Shown: positions 1-8,337 of the stretch, piece after piece
Layout of the letters: the number at the start of each line of letters is the position of its first letter
Position numbering within the stretch: position 1 is the stretch's first letter
DNA from: Acinetobacter sp. A47
GTDB taxonomy: Bacteria > Pseudomonadota > Gammaproteobacteria > Pseudomonadales > Moraxellaceae
Reading direction: 5' to 3'
Length of the DNA: 64,000 bases
NCBI RefSeq assembly: GCF_000805455.1
Contig: NZ_JSUS01000064.1
Coordinates: forward strand, 62,001-126,000
Position numbers and translations under genes: made by a program
The notes under the pieces: model-generated
What the model saw: the letters and a program-made list of their open reading frames with translations, nothing else
What the model was told of the DNA's origin: nothing
The model's database searches: none

Positions 1-63
1 TCAAGGCAGGTTGTGGTTTTCTTGCATGGAATTAGACATCTTGTTTTAGCTAGAAAGTTTAAA

Positions 64-315
64 TCATTTATGATTCCAATAATTTAGGTTAACAGAAACA
101 TGGGAGGGTAAAGTATGATTAGGAATATGCAAAACAAGGCCCTCCCCTGTTTTACAGGACTGGATATATAAATCAAATGAAGTTGTGATACTTGGGTCAA
201 TTGAAGCATGTGTCACAACCATTGCTTTAAGCAAAGTAGCCCAAGTTTGAAAAGCGACCGGATAAAATGGGCGGATAGAAATTGAAAAGCAATCATTGAT
301 CTTCCCATGGCCAGC
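64..315 (-). pseudogene. possible C-terminal gene remnant, no start codon
   Basis: On the minus strand a frame stays open for 83 codons from a stop (TAG, 316-318) to a TGA at 64-66. It has no good start near its beginning; the first Met is about a third of the way in. The peptide has a natural-looking composition, with W, Y, H and N spread through it and an ending rich in hydrophobic/polar alternation. I recognise no family. It could be a decayed gene tail or a chance open frame; the rest of 1-392 shows nothing else I can support. Confidence 0.2.
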
Positions 316-392
316 CTAAAACAGCTAACAGTATGGCTTCATTGAAATAGTTGACTCAAAAGCGGCGGCTGACATTCCTCTAAAGGTGAAAT

Positions 393-881
393 ATGACCTT
401 CAATAAATTGGCAAAAAAATTCGGGTTTTTCTTATCCGCTTTCGCTGTTTTAGCAGCCTTTAATATGATAGAAAATCAAAATGTTAAAGCGAATGAACCA
501 GCTATATTTTCCCTGGATTTAACCGATGAGGATATAAGTCCAGAAGGTGGAGGCATTGAATTACATAAAGAAGGACAACTCTGCTTACTTATCTTAAATA
601 TCTACAGAGAATCAGGACAAGAAAACTATCGTTTTAAATTTAAAAAGAATAATTTAATAGAAACATCCTATTTAAAATATAGATATCCAAACGCTTTGTT
701 GGCTATTAATGATGATTTGCAAGAGCTTATTGCTCATGATGAAAGCCCTGACAGCAACAATAAAATGGAACTTATTAAAAATGACTTCATCGTCGGGCAA
801 AAAAATAAAGCAATTTTGCACAAGTTTTTTTTATATCAAAAAAAAATCCCTGACGGACTTTTAAAGAAAAACTGTAATTAA
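393..881 (+). CDS. hypothetical secreted protein, AT-rich
   Basis: A 162-aa protein of unknown function. It starts with a basic N-terminus (KLAKKFG) and a hydrophobic stretch at about residues 11-24, followed by a polar region, which looks like a Sec signal peptide with export to the periplasm. The mature part is rich in Lys, Asn, Glu and Ile, has two Cys (one near residue 64, one at the penultimate residue) and no recognised motif. An AAAGGTG ribosome site lies 5 bases before the ATG. Codon use is clearly more AT-rich than in the neighbouring catabolic genes, which hints at foreign origin or weak selection. It stands alone, convergent with the peroxidase gene. Confidence 0.6.
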   Translation: MTFNKLAKKFGFFLSAFAVLAAFNMIENQNVKANEPAIFSLDLTDEDISPEGGGIELHKEGQLCLLILNIYRESGQENYRFKFKKNNLIETSYLKYRYPNALLAINDDLQELIAHDESPDSNNKMELIKNDFIVGQKNKAILHKFFLYQKKIPDGLLKKNCN

Positions 882-1013
882 CATTTGAAGGTTTTCCTCT
901 GCCAATTCGCTCAGAATGCTATAAAACCGGTACACTCAGGCATATCAATACCAACGTGACTTCCGGCTGGTCTGAGACAGCCCACGAATCTGTTATTCCC
1001 CATAAACACTTTC

Positions 1014-1043
1014 CCGCTGAAATAAGCTGATTTATTTCAGCGG
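1014..1043 (-). terminator. hairpin after the Dyp peroxidase gene
   Basis: A perfect 12-bp inverted repeat (CCGCTGAAATAA / TTATTTCAGCGG) with a 6-base loop lies 8 bases past the stop of the minus-strand peroxidase gene and between two convergent genes. No clean T-run follows, so it may act as a bidirectional or Rho-assisted terminator. Confidence 0.55.
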
Positions 1044-1050
1044 ATTCAAC

Positions 1051-1992
1051 TTATTCGCCTAAATCTTCAAGAAAATCAAAGCTAGGAACAAAGAATAAGC
1101 TGCCTGAAACAGGGGTACTAAAATCCAGTAAGCGATCAACATGTCCGGTTTCTTTCCCCAGGAACATATTTTCCAGCATGGTTTTGGTGATGTTAAAAGA
1201 GCGTGAATAGCCGATAAAGAAAGTACCATATTCCCCTTCAGTCGGATTGGAAAATGGCATATTGGCTCTCAAGATTTTAAGCTCGTTCCCTTCAGCATCA
1301 TGTGCCTTACTCGCGACATTATGCGCACTTTGCGGTTTGACATCATCACCCAGCTCGACATCATCATATTTTTTCCGGCCAATCACCTTTTCCTGTTCTT
1401 CAGTGCTTAGGCCCTTCCACATTTCCATGTTATGCAGGTATTTCTGGATAAACGCATAACTGCCACCAAGGAATTCGGCATCTTCTTGTCCGACATAGGC
1501 AATCTCTCTGGCAATTTCATGTTCAGGGTTTTCGGTTCCATCCACAAAGCCAAGAATGGCACGACCATCAAAGTATCTGAACCCCTTGGTTTCACTGATC
1601 GGATAGGTATCTGCTTTTAATTGCTCATGCAGTATTGAAGCGAGCTCATAACAAATCGCCATCTGATTGGCACGGATATGAAAGAACAGGTCTCCAGCCG
1701 TAGCGACTGCTGTATGCCTTGGCCCCTTGATTTCCTGAAAAGGCGTAAGCTCTTTGGGTTTATTATGGTGAGGAAACAGGATATCCCATGCATTCGAGCC
1801 AATGCCGACAGAGGCACTAAAATTACTGTGTGGAAAACGGTGGGTCAGGCTGCGTACCAGTGCTGAAAAATTGGCAAGGCAATCAATTACCCCGGAATGG
1901 TCAGGATTGCTATTGAGGCCGAGTACAATAAATAATGCATTTTCACCTGAAAGGTTATTGATCACAGGCTGAGGTCTTAAAGGAACATTCAT
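1051..1992 (-). CDS. Dyp-type (dye-decolorizing) heme peroxidase
   Basis: A 313-aa heme peroxidase of the DyP family, YfeX-like class. The diagnostic GxxDG motif is present as GFVDG at residues 148-152 within GFVDGTENP. A likely proximal heme His is at about residue 224 (QSAHNV) and a distal Arg at about 242 (LRANMPF). The length is normal for cytoplasmic class B DyPs and no signal peptide is seen. Known members oxidise dyes, Mn or porphyrinogens with H2O2; the natural substrate here cannot be read from sequence. It is a single gene, not visibly attached to an encapsulin gene, and lies downstream of fdhD in the same direction with an 84-base gap. Confidence 0.9.
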   Translation of the reverse strand: MNVPLRPQPVINNLSGENALFIVLGLNSNPDHSGVIDCLANFSALVRSLTHRFPHSNFSASVGIGSNAWDILFPHHNKPKELTPFQEIKGPRHTAVATAGDLFFHIRANQMAICYELASILHEQLKADTYPISETKGFRYFDGRAILGFVDGTENPEHEIAREIAYVGQEDAEFLGGSYAFIQKYLHNMEMWKGLSTEEQEKVIGRKKYDDVELGDDVKPQSAHNVASKAHDAEGNELKILRANMPFSNPTEGEYGTFFIGYSRSFNITKTMLENMFLGKETGHVDRLLDFSTPVSGSLFFVPSFDFLEDLGE

Positions 1993-2076
1993 AACGTTTA
2001 GGAATAGAAGAACTTAATGTTTATATCCTACACAAATCATGTACAGAAACAGTCCTAACATCACAAATATTTACGA

Positions 2077-2877
2077 TTATCCTGTATATAAAACAAAACT
2101 TTTACCACGACAGAAACTGGCCAGGCTGAGATTGAGTTTTTTTGCCATCTCGATTGCCATACTGGTCGGTGCCGAAATGGTCGCCAATAGTGCAATATTG
2201 GATTGGGCGCATTTACGGATCAGCTCATAACTGGCGCGGCTGGTCATCATCACAAACCCGTTGGCAATATCCAGTTTTTGCTCGGCCAGATGACCGAGTA
2301 ACTTATCCAGGGCATTGTGTCTTCCGACATCCTCAAACAGAGCAGTGATTTCGCCATCAACGATCCAGGCCGCAGCATGCGCACCACCCGTTAATTCACT
2401 AATTTTCTGGCGGGCCTTGAGTTGTCTCACCGCCTCCGGAATCTGGTCAAGCCATTTGGCCTGCCGATGGGTGGTCACTGCAGGTAAACCGGTATAAAAC
2501 TGTTGCAGGCTTTCGATACCACATAACCCACAACCGGTACGTCCGACCATCATTCGCCGGTGCGCTTTTAAAGCCATAAATGCACGCGATGAAATCGTCA
2601 TTTCGATCTGTATTCCCAGATCATTCTGACTGATCTCAAGCGCATATAGTTCACTCAGGCTTGATAATATTCCTTCTGACAGGCTAAACCCCTTGGCAAA
2701 CACGTCAAGATCTGAAGGGGTTGCCATCATCACGGCATGAGAAATCCCGTTATAGATCAATGCAACAGGATATTCCTGTACAATATAGTCCATTTCATCG
2801 GCAAACATCTCCCCATCAAAACGGTGCACCTGCACCGTTTCATAACCTTGTGTTTTGGTATCCACCCCAGCCCTCAC
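2077..2877 (-). CDS. fdhD: formate dehydrogenase accessory sulfurtransferase FdhD
   Basis: A 266-aa FdhD protein. In the known family FdhD moves sulfur from the cysteine desulfurase IscS to the molybdenum cofactor of formate-dehydrogenase-type enzymes. The conserved Cys pair is seen as GCGLCG (C116, C119), and the conserved FEDVGRHNALDK stretch lies at about residues 176-187. The start used is GTG; a second GTG four codons later with a GAGGG upstream is equally possible. It begins 11 bases after the stop of the molybdopterin oxidoreductase gene, so the two are almost surely one operon, with FdhD activating that enzyme. Confidence 0.92.
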   Translation of the reverse strand: MRAGVDTKTQGYETVQVHRFDGEMFADEMDYIVQEYPVALIYNGISHAVMMATPSDLDVFAKGFSLSEGILSSLSELYALEISQNDLGIQIEMTISSRAFMALKAHRRMMVGRTGCGLCGIESLQQFYTGLPAVTTHRQAKWLDQIPEAVRQLKARQKISELTGGAHAAAWIVDGEITALFEDVGRHNALDKLLGHLAEQKLDIANGFVMMTSRASYELIRKCAQSNIALLATISAPTSMAIEMAKKLNLSLASFCRGKSFVLYTG

Positions 2878-2888
2878 TGCTTGAATAG

Positions 2889-5297
2889 CTATACGCCACC
2901 CACACGTTCATTGGCATGTTCAGGATCAACCTCTACAGCCAGATTAAAATGTGCCGGTGCCTGCCCGGCATGCAAGATCACCGGAATGCTTTTTGATGCA
3001 GGGATTTTGGCATATTTGTCGTGGCTACCCAAAGCCACCAACGGATTGGTTTCTGGATAATAAGCCGCCAGACTTCCCCGTGGAATGTTATAAGGCACGA
3101 TACGGAAACTATGCACAATCCGTTTCACACCATCTGAAAATACACTTTCGATATCAACCCACTGATCGGCCTCAAAGCCCGCAGCGTCAATATCTGCCTG
3201 ATTCATAAACAAGACACGGCGTTGCCCGAATACACCACGATAACGGTCATCCAGACCATATAAGGTGGTATTGTACTGGTCATGCGAACGTGTGGTCATC
3301 AAGGTATACACCTGCTGCTCAGTATAGGCAGCGGCATACTGATTTTCTTTATCTTCATACACTTCGGACAATGGTGTAATCAGGAACTGTGCTTTACCAC
3401 TTGGTGTGTTCCAGACATGCTGGTTGGCAGGATGCTCTAAATGGAAACCGCCGGGCTGGTAGACCCGCTGGTTAAAGTCATGAAATTCATCAAAGACCTC
3501 TGCAATGGAATCCCGGATACGGTCATAACTTTCAATATACCAGCGCCATTTAATCGAGCTGTCGGGCAAGGCTGCCTCAGCCATACGGGCGACAATATCA
3601 GGCTCGGATAAAATATTTTCAGAAATTGGCGGATTACGCCCTGCCGAAAGATGCACGTTACTCATCGAGTCTTCAACTGAAATCGCCTGTGGCCCATGCA
3701 CCTGCATATCCACTTCGGTACGGCCCAGACAAGGCAACATCAAGGCATCCTGACCACAGACCAGATGGCTGCGATTAAGCTTGGTGGTAATGTTCACGGT
3801 CAGGTTACAACGGCGTAAAGCTTCCTGGGTATATGGGGTATCGGGAGTCGCTACCGCAAAGTTACCGCCCAGGCCAATAAATACTTTGACATCGCCCTCA
3901 TACATCGCCTTGATGGTATCTACCACGCCAAAACCATGTTTACGCGGTGACTTGATGCCAAAGACACGATCAATACTGTCCAGCAAGGCATCGCTCGGAT
4001 TTTCATTGATGCCCATGGTACGGTCACCCTGTACATTGCTGTGACCGCGTACCGGACATAAACCTGAACCGGGACGTCCAATATGCCCTCTCGCCAGCAT
4101 CAGGTTGGCCAGCATATGGATATTGGCCGTTCCATGACGATGTTGAGTAATCCCCATCCCCCAGCAGAAAATGGCGGTTTTTGCCTCCAGATACATCTTG
4201 GCAATCGATTCAAGCTGTTCCGGTGGCAGGCCGGTGTGCTTGTGAATCTGTGACCATTCGGTGCGTTCCACTTCAGCAAGCATCGCCTCGAAACCTTGCG
4301 TATTTTTCTCGATAAAACTACGATCAAAAACACTGGATTTACCTTTGGCAAGGGCCTGCCGGTCCCATTCCAGCAAATGCTTCATTACCCCGAACATCAA
4401 GGCATAATCACCACCGATTTTGGGCTGGAAATAATAGCGGCTAATCGGGGTACTGCCATTGGTCATCATCTCTAGCGGAGCCTGCGGGTCCTGAAAACGC
4501 TCCAGACCGCGTTCTTTAATCGGGTTAATCGCGATAATGTTGCCCCCGCGTCTGGACACCTCTCTCAAGGTCGCCAACATACGTGGGTGATTGGTGCCGG
4601 GGTTATGCCCAAAACTAAAAATGGCGTCGGCCTGATCAAAGTCATCCAGAATCACGGTTCCCTTACCCAGACCAATCGAGTCTTTTAAACCGACACTGGT
4701 CGTTTCGTGACACATATTGGAACAATCAGGGAAATTATTGGTACCAAAGCTTCTGACAAAAAGCTGGTATAAAAAGGCAGCTTCATTGCTGGCGCGACCA
4801 GAAGTATAAAATGCGGCCTGATCCGGATGATCCAGTGCCTGTAAATGCTTGGCAATCAACTGGAAAGCGTCATCCCATGAAATCGGTACGTATTTATCCG
4901 AAATAGGGTCATAACGCATTGGATCGGTTAGGCGTCCGAGGTCTTCCAGATAGAAATCGTTCTGCTCGGCAAGCCAGCTGACCGTATGCTGCGCAAAAAA
5001 CTCGGGCGTAACAGTTTTACTGGTGGCTTCAAACGCAACCGCTTTGGCACCGTTTTCACAAAAATTAAAGGCATGTGCATCCTTTTTTTCAGGCCATGCA
5101 CATCCGGGACAGTCAAAACCTGTAGGCTGGTTGATATTTAATAATGTAATCGAACCTTTTTTTAAAATATCCTGTCTTTTCAAATTCCTAGCAACACTTA
5201 ATAATGCCCCCCAGCCACCTGCCGGTTGAGTATAAGGCTCAATTCTTGCGTAGCTCGTATTCTCTTGCTTGTGAATAGTTTGTTCTGAATTATCCAT
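2889..5297 (-). CDS. FdhF/YdeP-like molybdopterin oxidoreductase alpha subunit
   Basis: About 802 aa from the preferred ATG at 5297 (GAGG upstream); an ATG at 5387 would add 30 unconserved-looking residues. It is a DMSO-reductase-superfamily enzyme of the YdeP / 'FdhF alpha-like' group, binding bis-MGD. The N-terminal CPGC motif (DCPGCAWPEK), the SNMCHETTS segment, FSFGHNPGTNHPRM and the C-terminal molydopterin-binding part (TRSHDQYNTT) are all visible. YdeP-type proteins are linked to acid resistance in E. coli, and relatives are called formate dehydrogenases; the true substrate is unknown. It sits in one block with fdhD and two unrecognised genes upstream, with no NADH- or quinone-reactive subunit nearby. 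Confidence 0.85.
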   Translation of the reverse strand: MDNSEQTIHKQENTSYARIEPYTQPAGGWGALLSVARNLKRQDILKKGSITLLNINQPTGFDCPGCAWPEKKDAHAFNFCENGAKAVAFEATSKTVTPEFFAQHTVSWLAEQNDFYLEDLGRLTDPMRYDPISDKYVPISWDDAFQLIAKHLQALDHPDQAAFYTSGRASNEAAFLYQLFVRSFGTNNFPDCSNMCHETTSVGLKDSIGLGKGTVILDDFDQADAIFSFGHNPGTNHPRMLATLREVSRRGGNIIAINPIKERGLERFQDPQAPLEMMTNGSTPISRYYFQPKIGGDYALMFGVMKHLLEWDRQALAKGKSSVFDRSFIEKNTQGFEAMLAEVERTEWSQIHKHTGLPPEQLESIAKMYLEAKTAIFCWGMGITQHRHGTANIHMLANLMLARGHIGRPGSGLCPVRGHSNVQGDRTMGINENPSDALLDSIDRVFGIKSPRKHGFGVVDTIKAMYEGDVKVFIGLGGNFAVATPDTPYTQEALRRCNLTVNITTKLNRSHLVCGQDALMLPCLGRTEVDMQVHGPQAISVEDSMSNVHLSAGRNPPISENILSEPDIVARMAEAALPDSSIKWRWYIESYDRIRDSIAEVFDEFHDFNQRVYQPGGFHLEHPANQHVWNTPSGKAQFLITPLSEVYEDKENQYAAAYTEQQVYTLMTTRSHDQYNTTLYGLDDRYRGVFGQRRVLFMNQADIDAAGFEADQWVDIESVFSDGVKRIVHSFRIVPYNIPRGSLAAYYPETNPLVALGSHDKYAKIPASKSIPVILHAGQAPAHFNLAVEVDPEHANERVGGV

Positions 5298-5508
5298 CAG
5301 GTTGCCCTCATCTGAGCTATTTTTAACATTTGCTACAGATAGGATTAACATGAATTGTGTTTCTTTTCCATGCCAGTTTTGTCTCATGCTCGCTTTCAGC
5401 CAGCCTGATTCTGTCCCGGTCTAAATAGTCATCACCATATCCAGCGGCCTGAGCGGCTGGGCAGCAAGAGCCGGGGCACCAGCATGCCTTGCCAAAAGCA
5501 CCTGCTGT

Positions 5509-5694
5509 TCAGGTTTCCGCTTGCTTGTTTATAGCGCCGGAAGGTTGCACATGTGCTGCATTCTGCTTCTGTCGGGAAGGCATATAATCTGGCTGGTGAG
5601 TTACTGCCAAAAAGAACAACACCAGAAACAAACAGCCTAATAAAATGCTGATCCCGACTGCAAGATATGGAAATCCGGATTGCTGCTGAGCCAT
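5509..5694 (-). CDS. small single-span membrane protein
   Basis: A 61-aa protein with one clear hydrophobic helix at about residues 9-31, followed by a polar tail rich in Gln, Ala and Lys. A good GGAG ribosome site lies 9 bases before the ATG, which decides this frame over an overlapping frame on the same strand. It lies 39 bases downstream of the 274-aa gene and about 210 bases upstream of the molybdopterin oxidoreductase gene, all in the same direction. No family is recognised. A role as membrane anchor or assembly factor for that enzyme is only inference from position. Confidence 0.6.
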   Translation of the reverse strand: MAQQQSGFPYLAVGISILLGCLFLVLFFLAVTHQPDYMPSRQKQNAAHVQPSGAINKQAET

Positions 5695-5733
5695 GAATGT
5701 AACTCCTGTTCAAATAGTAAATTGAGATATGCC

Positions 5734-6558
5734 CTATCGCATGGACAAAATCTTAAAGCTCGCCCCATTCTGGATACGGGTCTGCATGTATTCGGCATAA
5801 ACCGATAACTTTTCAAAAATATGTTCCGAATAAAACATATCCTCGATCAAATGGGCCGCCTGAGATGAGCTGAACCGGCCAACTTGTGCAACCAGTCTGG
5901 CATTTAAACCCGAAAACAGGCTACACAGCGTTTTGTGCAGCTCATCTTTATTTTTAAACAATAATTTGCGGGTATTGATCAATTCACCTGACAACACCGT
6001 GTCAGCCCTCCCGGCACCAATCACCTCAATGTTCACATCAAAATAATCTTCCAGACGATGCAGCTGTTCCTGATCAACCTGTAAATGGGTCACCAGAAAA
6101 ATCTGAAACACATCCGTGCGACACAGTGCCTTGATCAGGGCACGAAACAGAAAATCGGCCTCTGCTTCCGGGCTGTCAACCAGATCAATATAAAGCCTGA
6201 GACTATTGATAACTTCTTCGATTTTAAGGTTGATACGCTTTTCGGCCTGATAGTACGGGCACAAAATATCAAGCACTGCAGCGGTAACCGGCGTGGTATA
6301 AATCACTGGCTGATTCAGGTTGGCAATGATAAACGGAGCAAATAAATAGCCAAGATCAGCATCATCTTCCCCTATTTCAGCCTGGGCAATATAAGTGACC
6401 TGCTGGGTAGAAAAATCCCTAAGCACCTTGCCCCTTAACAAGGTCGCTTCAAGATTGACATACTCAACACGTAACTGCTCTTGTACCGCCTGCGAAGGAA
6501 CACAGCCCTGAAAAAGCCGGATCAATGCATTCAGTTCTCGGGTGATAAACATAGTCAT
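5734..6558 (-). CDS. hypothetical cytoplasmic protein, 274 aa
   Basis: I do not recognise this protein. It has no signal peptide or membrane helix and looks mostly alpha-helical with a mixed alpha/beta middle (IFLVTHLQVDQEQL, YFDVNIEVIGAGRADTVLSG). The beginning (ELNALIRLFQG) and the Leu-rich pattern suggest a helical packing domain. ATG codons at residues 1 and 3 are both possible starts; neither has a strong ribosome site. It is first in a minus-strand block followed by the 61-aa membrane protein, the FdhF/YdeP-like oxidoreductase and fdhD, and shares a 333-base divergent region with the cytochrome bd genes. Confidence 0.7.
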   Translation of the reverse strand: MTMFITRELNALIRLFQGCVPSQAVQEQLRVEYVNLEATLLRGKVLRDFSTQQVTYIAQAEIGEDDADLGYLFAPFIIANLNQPVIYTTPVTAAVLDILCPYYQAEKRINLKIEEVINSLRLYIDLVDSPEAEADFLFRALIKALCRTDVFQIFLVTHLQVDQEQLHRLEDYFDVNIEVIGAGRADTVLSGELINTRKLLFKNKDELHKTLCSLFSGLNARLVAQVGRFSSSQAAHLIEDMFYSEHIFEKLSVYAEYMQTRIQNGASFKILSMR

Positions 6559-6891
6559 GCGCCATTCGCTCAGAATCTGGAGTATTCCAACGAATTACAA
6601 TGCGTGATCAATATTTAACACATTGCGTCGTTGCTTATGTTATTTTGAATAAGATACAAACCTCTGGATAGCTACAGAATTTTGCTAAAAAAATATAACA
6701 GATCATTGCAGGTCAACTGATCTGTTATAAAAAAACAAGAAGAAATTGTATCTACTCATATACAGTAGAAGAATGGATGATAAACCAGCTTAAATCAGGC
6801 ACCCTCGCTCTCTATCTGTGCCTGTCTTTAAGTCCGTTCTTTCACATTTTCCTAGCGACTGCTTGTGCTTGTCTGTTATAGGAGAGGATCT
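6559..6891. promoter_or_regulatory. divergent promoter region before cydAB
   Basis: A 333-base gene-free stretch between the minus-strand 274-aa gene and cydA. It is AT-rich and holds a strong 11-bp inverted repeat (listed separately). No tRNA, small ORF or transposon end is evident. Both promoters must lie here. Confidence 0.6.
6695..6728. promoter_or_regulatory. 11-bp inverted repeat in the cydA leader
   Basis: The arms ATAACAGATCA and TGATCTGTTAT are perfectly complementary and separated by 12 bases. An A-run follows on the plus strand and a T-run follows on the minus strand (TATTTTTTTAGC), so it could be a Rho-independent terminator for leftward transcription, an operator, or a leader hairpin. 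It does not match the FNR consensus TTGAT-N4-ATCAA. The ATG of cydA is 164 bases downstream. Confidence 0.5.
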
Positions 6892-8337
6892 ATGGATCTC
6901 GGTCTCACAGCTTTAGAATTAGCCCGGATACAGTTTGCATTTACTGTTTCATTTCACATTATCTTTCCCGCTACATCAATTGGTCTGGCCTGCTTCCTTG
7001 CAATGCTGGAATGGAAATGGCTTCGCACCCAAAACCCGATTTATAAAGACTTGTTCAAGTACTGGATCAAGATCTTTGCGGTTGCCTTTGGTATGGGCGT
7101 CGTTTCTGGTGTAGTGATGAGCTACCAGTTCGGAACCAACTGGAGCGAGTTTTCCCGTGTTGCAGGAGGTGTTACCGGCCCCTTACTCACCTATGAGGTA
7201 CTGAGTGCCTTCTTCTTGGAAGCTGGCTTTCTGGGCATTATGCTATTTGGCTGGGGGCGTGTCAGTCCCAAAGCCCATTTCTTCGCGACCTTAATGGTCG
7301 CCATTGGTACCTGTATTTCCATGTTCTGGATCTTGTCTTCCAATAGCTGGATGCAAACCCCGCAAGGCTTTGCCATTGAAAATGGCATTATTGTTCCAAC
7401 GGACTGGTGGGCAATCGTGTTTAATCCATCCTTCCCTTACCGCTTTGCGCATATGGCTGTAGCAGCATTTTTGGTCTCCTCGTTATTGGTGGTCGGGACT
7501 GCGGCATGGCATTTGCTCAAGGGCCGTCGCGATGAGCTTGTCAAAAAATCATTTTCGATGGGATTATGGATGGTACTGGCCACCTCATGCCTGCAAGTGG
7601 TGATTGGCGATAATCATGGCCTGAATACCTTAAAACACCAGCCTGCAAAACTGGCTGCCATCGAAGGTCATTGGGAAACCAACCACAATGAATCCATGCC
7701 ACTGCTGTTATTTGCCATTCCGGATATGGACAGCGAAGAGAATCACCATGAAATCGGCATCCCTCATTTAGGTAGCCTGATCCTGACTCACTCGCTGCAA
7801 GGCAAGGTCACGGGCCTAAAAGATTTCGCACCTGAAGACCGGCCCAATGCCACCATTATATTCTGGAGTTTCCGGGTCATGGTCGGTCTTGGCATGTTAA
7901 TGGTATTGCTTTCCTTAACCGCTTTATGGCTGCGTAAAAAGGGAATGCTGTACGGTACGTCATGGTTCCATAAATTTGCACTGGTTATGGGCCCGACCGG
8001 TTATATCGCCCTGCTGGCAGGCTGGGTGACCACCGAAGTTGGGCGTCAGCCCTGGATTGTCTACGGTGTCATGCGCACCAAAGACGGCTTGTCACATGCT
8101 GTAACGGCCGATCAGGTCGGTATCAGCCTGATCATTTTTGTTGTGGTCTATGCCATTGTATTTGGTAGCGGAATCTACTACATGCTGAAGCTATTGAAAA
8201 AAGGCCCTGAATTTATTGATGCAATTGAGCCTGAGCCAGCAGGACCCGGTCATTTCAAAACCCCGATGCGACCCCTGAGTGCAGTCGATGAAACGATTGA
8301 TACCCAGGACACAGGCAAGGAGAAACACCATGATTGA
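6892..8337 (+). CDS. cydA: cytochrome bd ubiquinol oxidase subunit I (CioA type)
   Basis: Subunit I of a bd-type quinol oxidase, which oxidises ubiquinol and reduces O2 in the inner membrane with three hemes. The ATG at 6892 is preceded by GGAGAGGATCT; an upstream in-frame ATG at 6865 has no such site. The protein has 481 aa and about nine membrane helices, with an early heme-ligand His in VSFHIIFP and the conserved GWVTTEVGRQPW at residues 377-388. It is shorter than E. coli CydA (522 aa), so it lacks the long Q-loop insert. That and the DUF2474 gene downstream point to the cyanide-insensitive CIO subgroup. It overlaps cydB by 8 bases. Confidence 0.95.
   Translation: MDLGLTALELARIQFAFTVSFHIIFPATSIGLACFLAMLEWKWLRTQNPIYKDLFKYWIKIFAVAFGMGVVSGVVMSYQFGTNWSEFSRVAGGVTGPLLTYEVLSAFFLEAGFLGIMLFGWGRVSPKAHFFATLMVAIGTCISMFWILSSNSWMQTPQGFAIENGIIVPTDWWAIVFNPSFPYRFAHMAVAAFLVSSLLVVGTAAWHLLKGRRDELVKKSFSMGLWMVLATSCLQVVIGDNHGLNTLKHQPAKLAAIEGHWETNHNESMPLLLFAIPDMDSEENHHEIGIPHLGSLILTHSLQGKVTGLKDFAPEDRPNATIIFWSFRVMVGLGMLMVLLSLTALWLRKKGMLYGTSWFHKFALVMGPTGYIALLAGWVTTEVGRQPWIVYGVMRTKDGLSHAVTADQVGISLIIFVVVYAIVFGSGIYYMLKLLKKGPEFIDAIEPEPAGPGHFKTPMRPLSAVDETIDTQDTGKEKHHD

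Noticed and set aside
1..39. 12-codon minus-strand frame ending exactly at the left edge
   Set aside because: No ribosome site, an in-frame stop just upstream, and too short to support.
5432..5713. 93-aa minus-strand frame overlapping the small membrane protein
   Set aside because: It lacks the GGAG site placed for the 61-aa frame and its peptide has no natural pattern; the 61-aa frame has a clear helix.
6695..6728. FNR or ArcA site before cydA
   Set aside because: The arms do not fit TTGAT-N4-ATCAA or the ArcA direct-repeat pattern.
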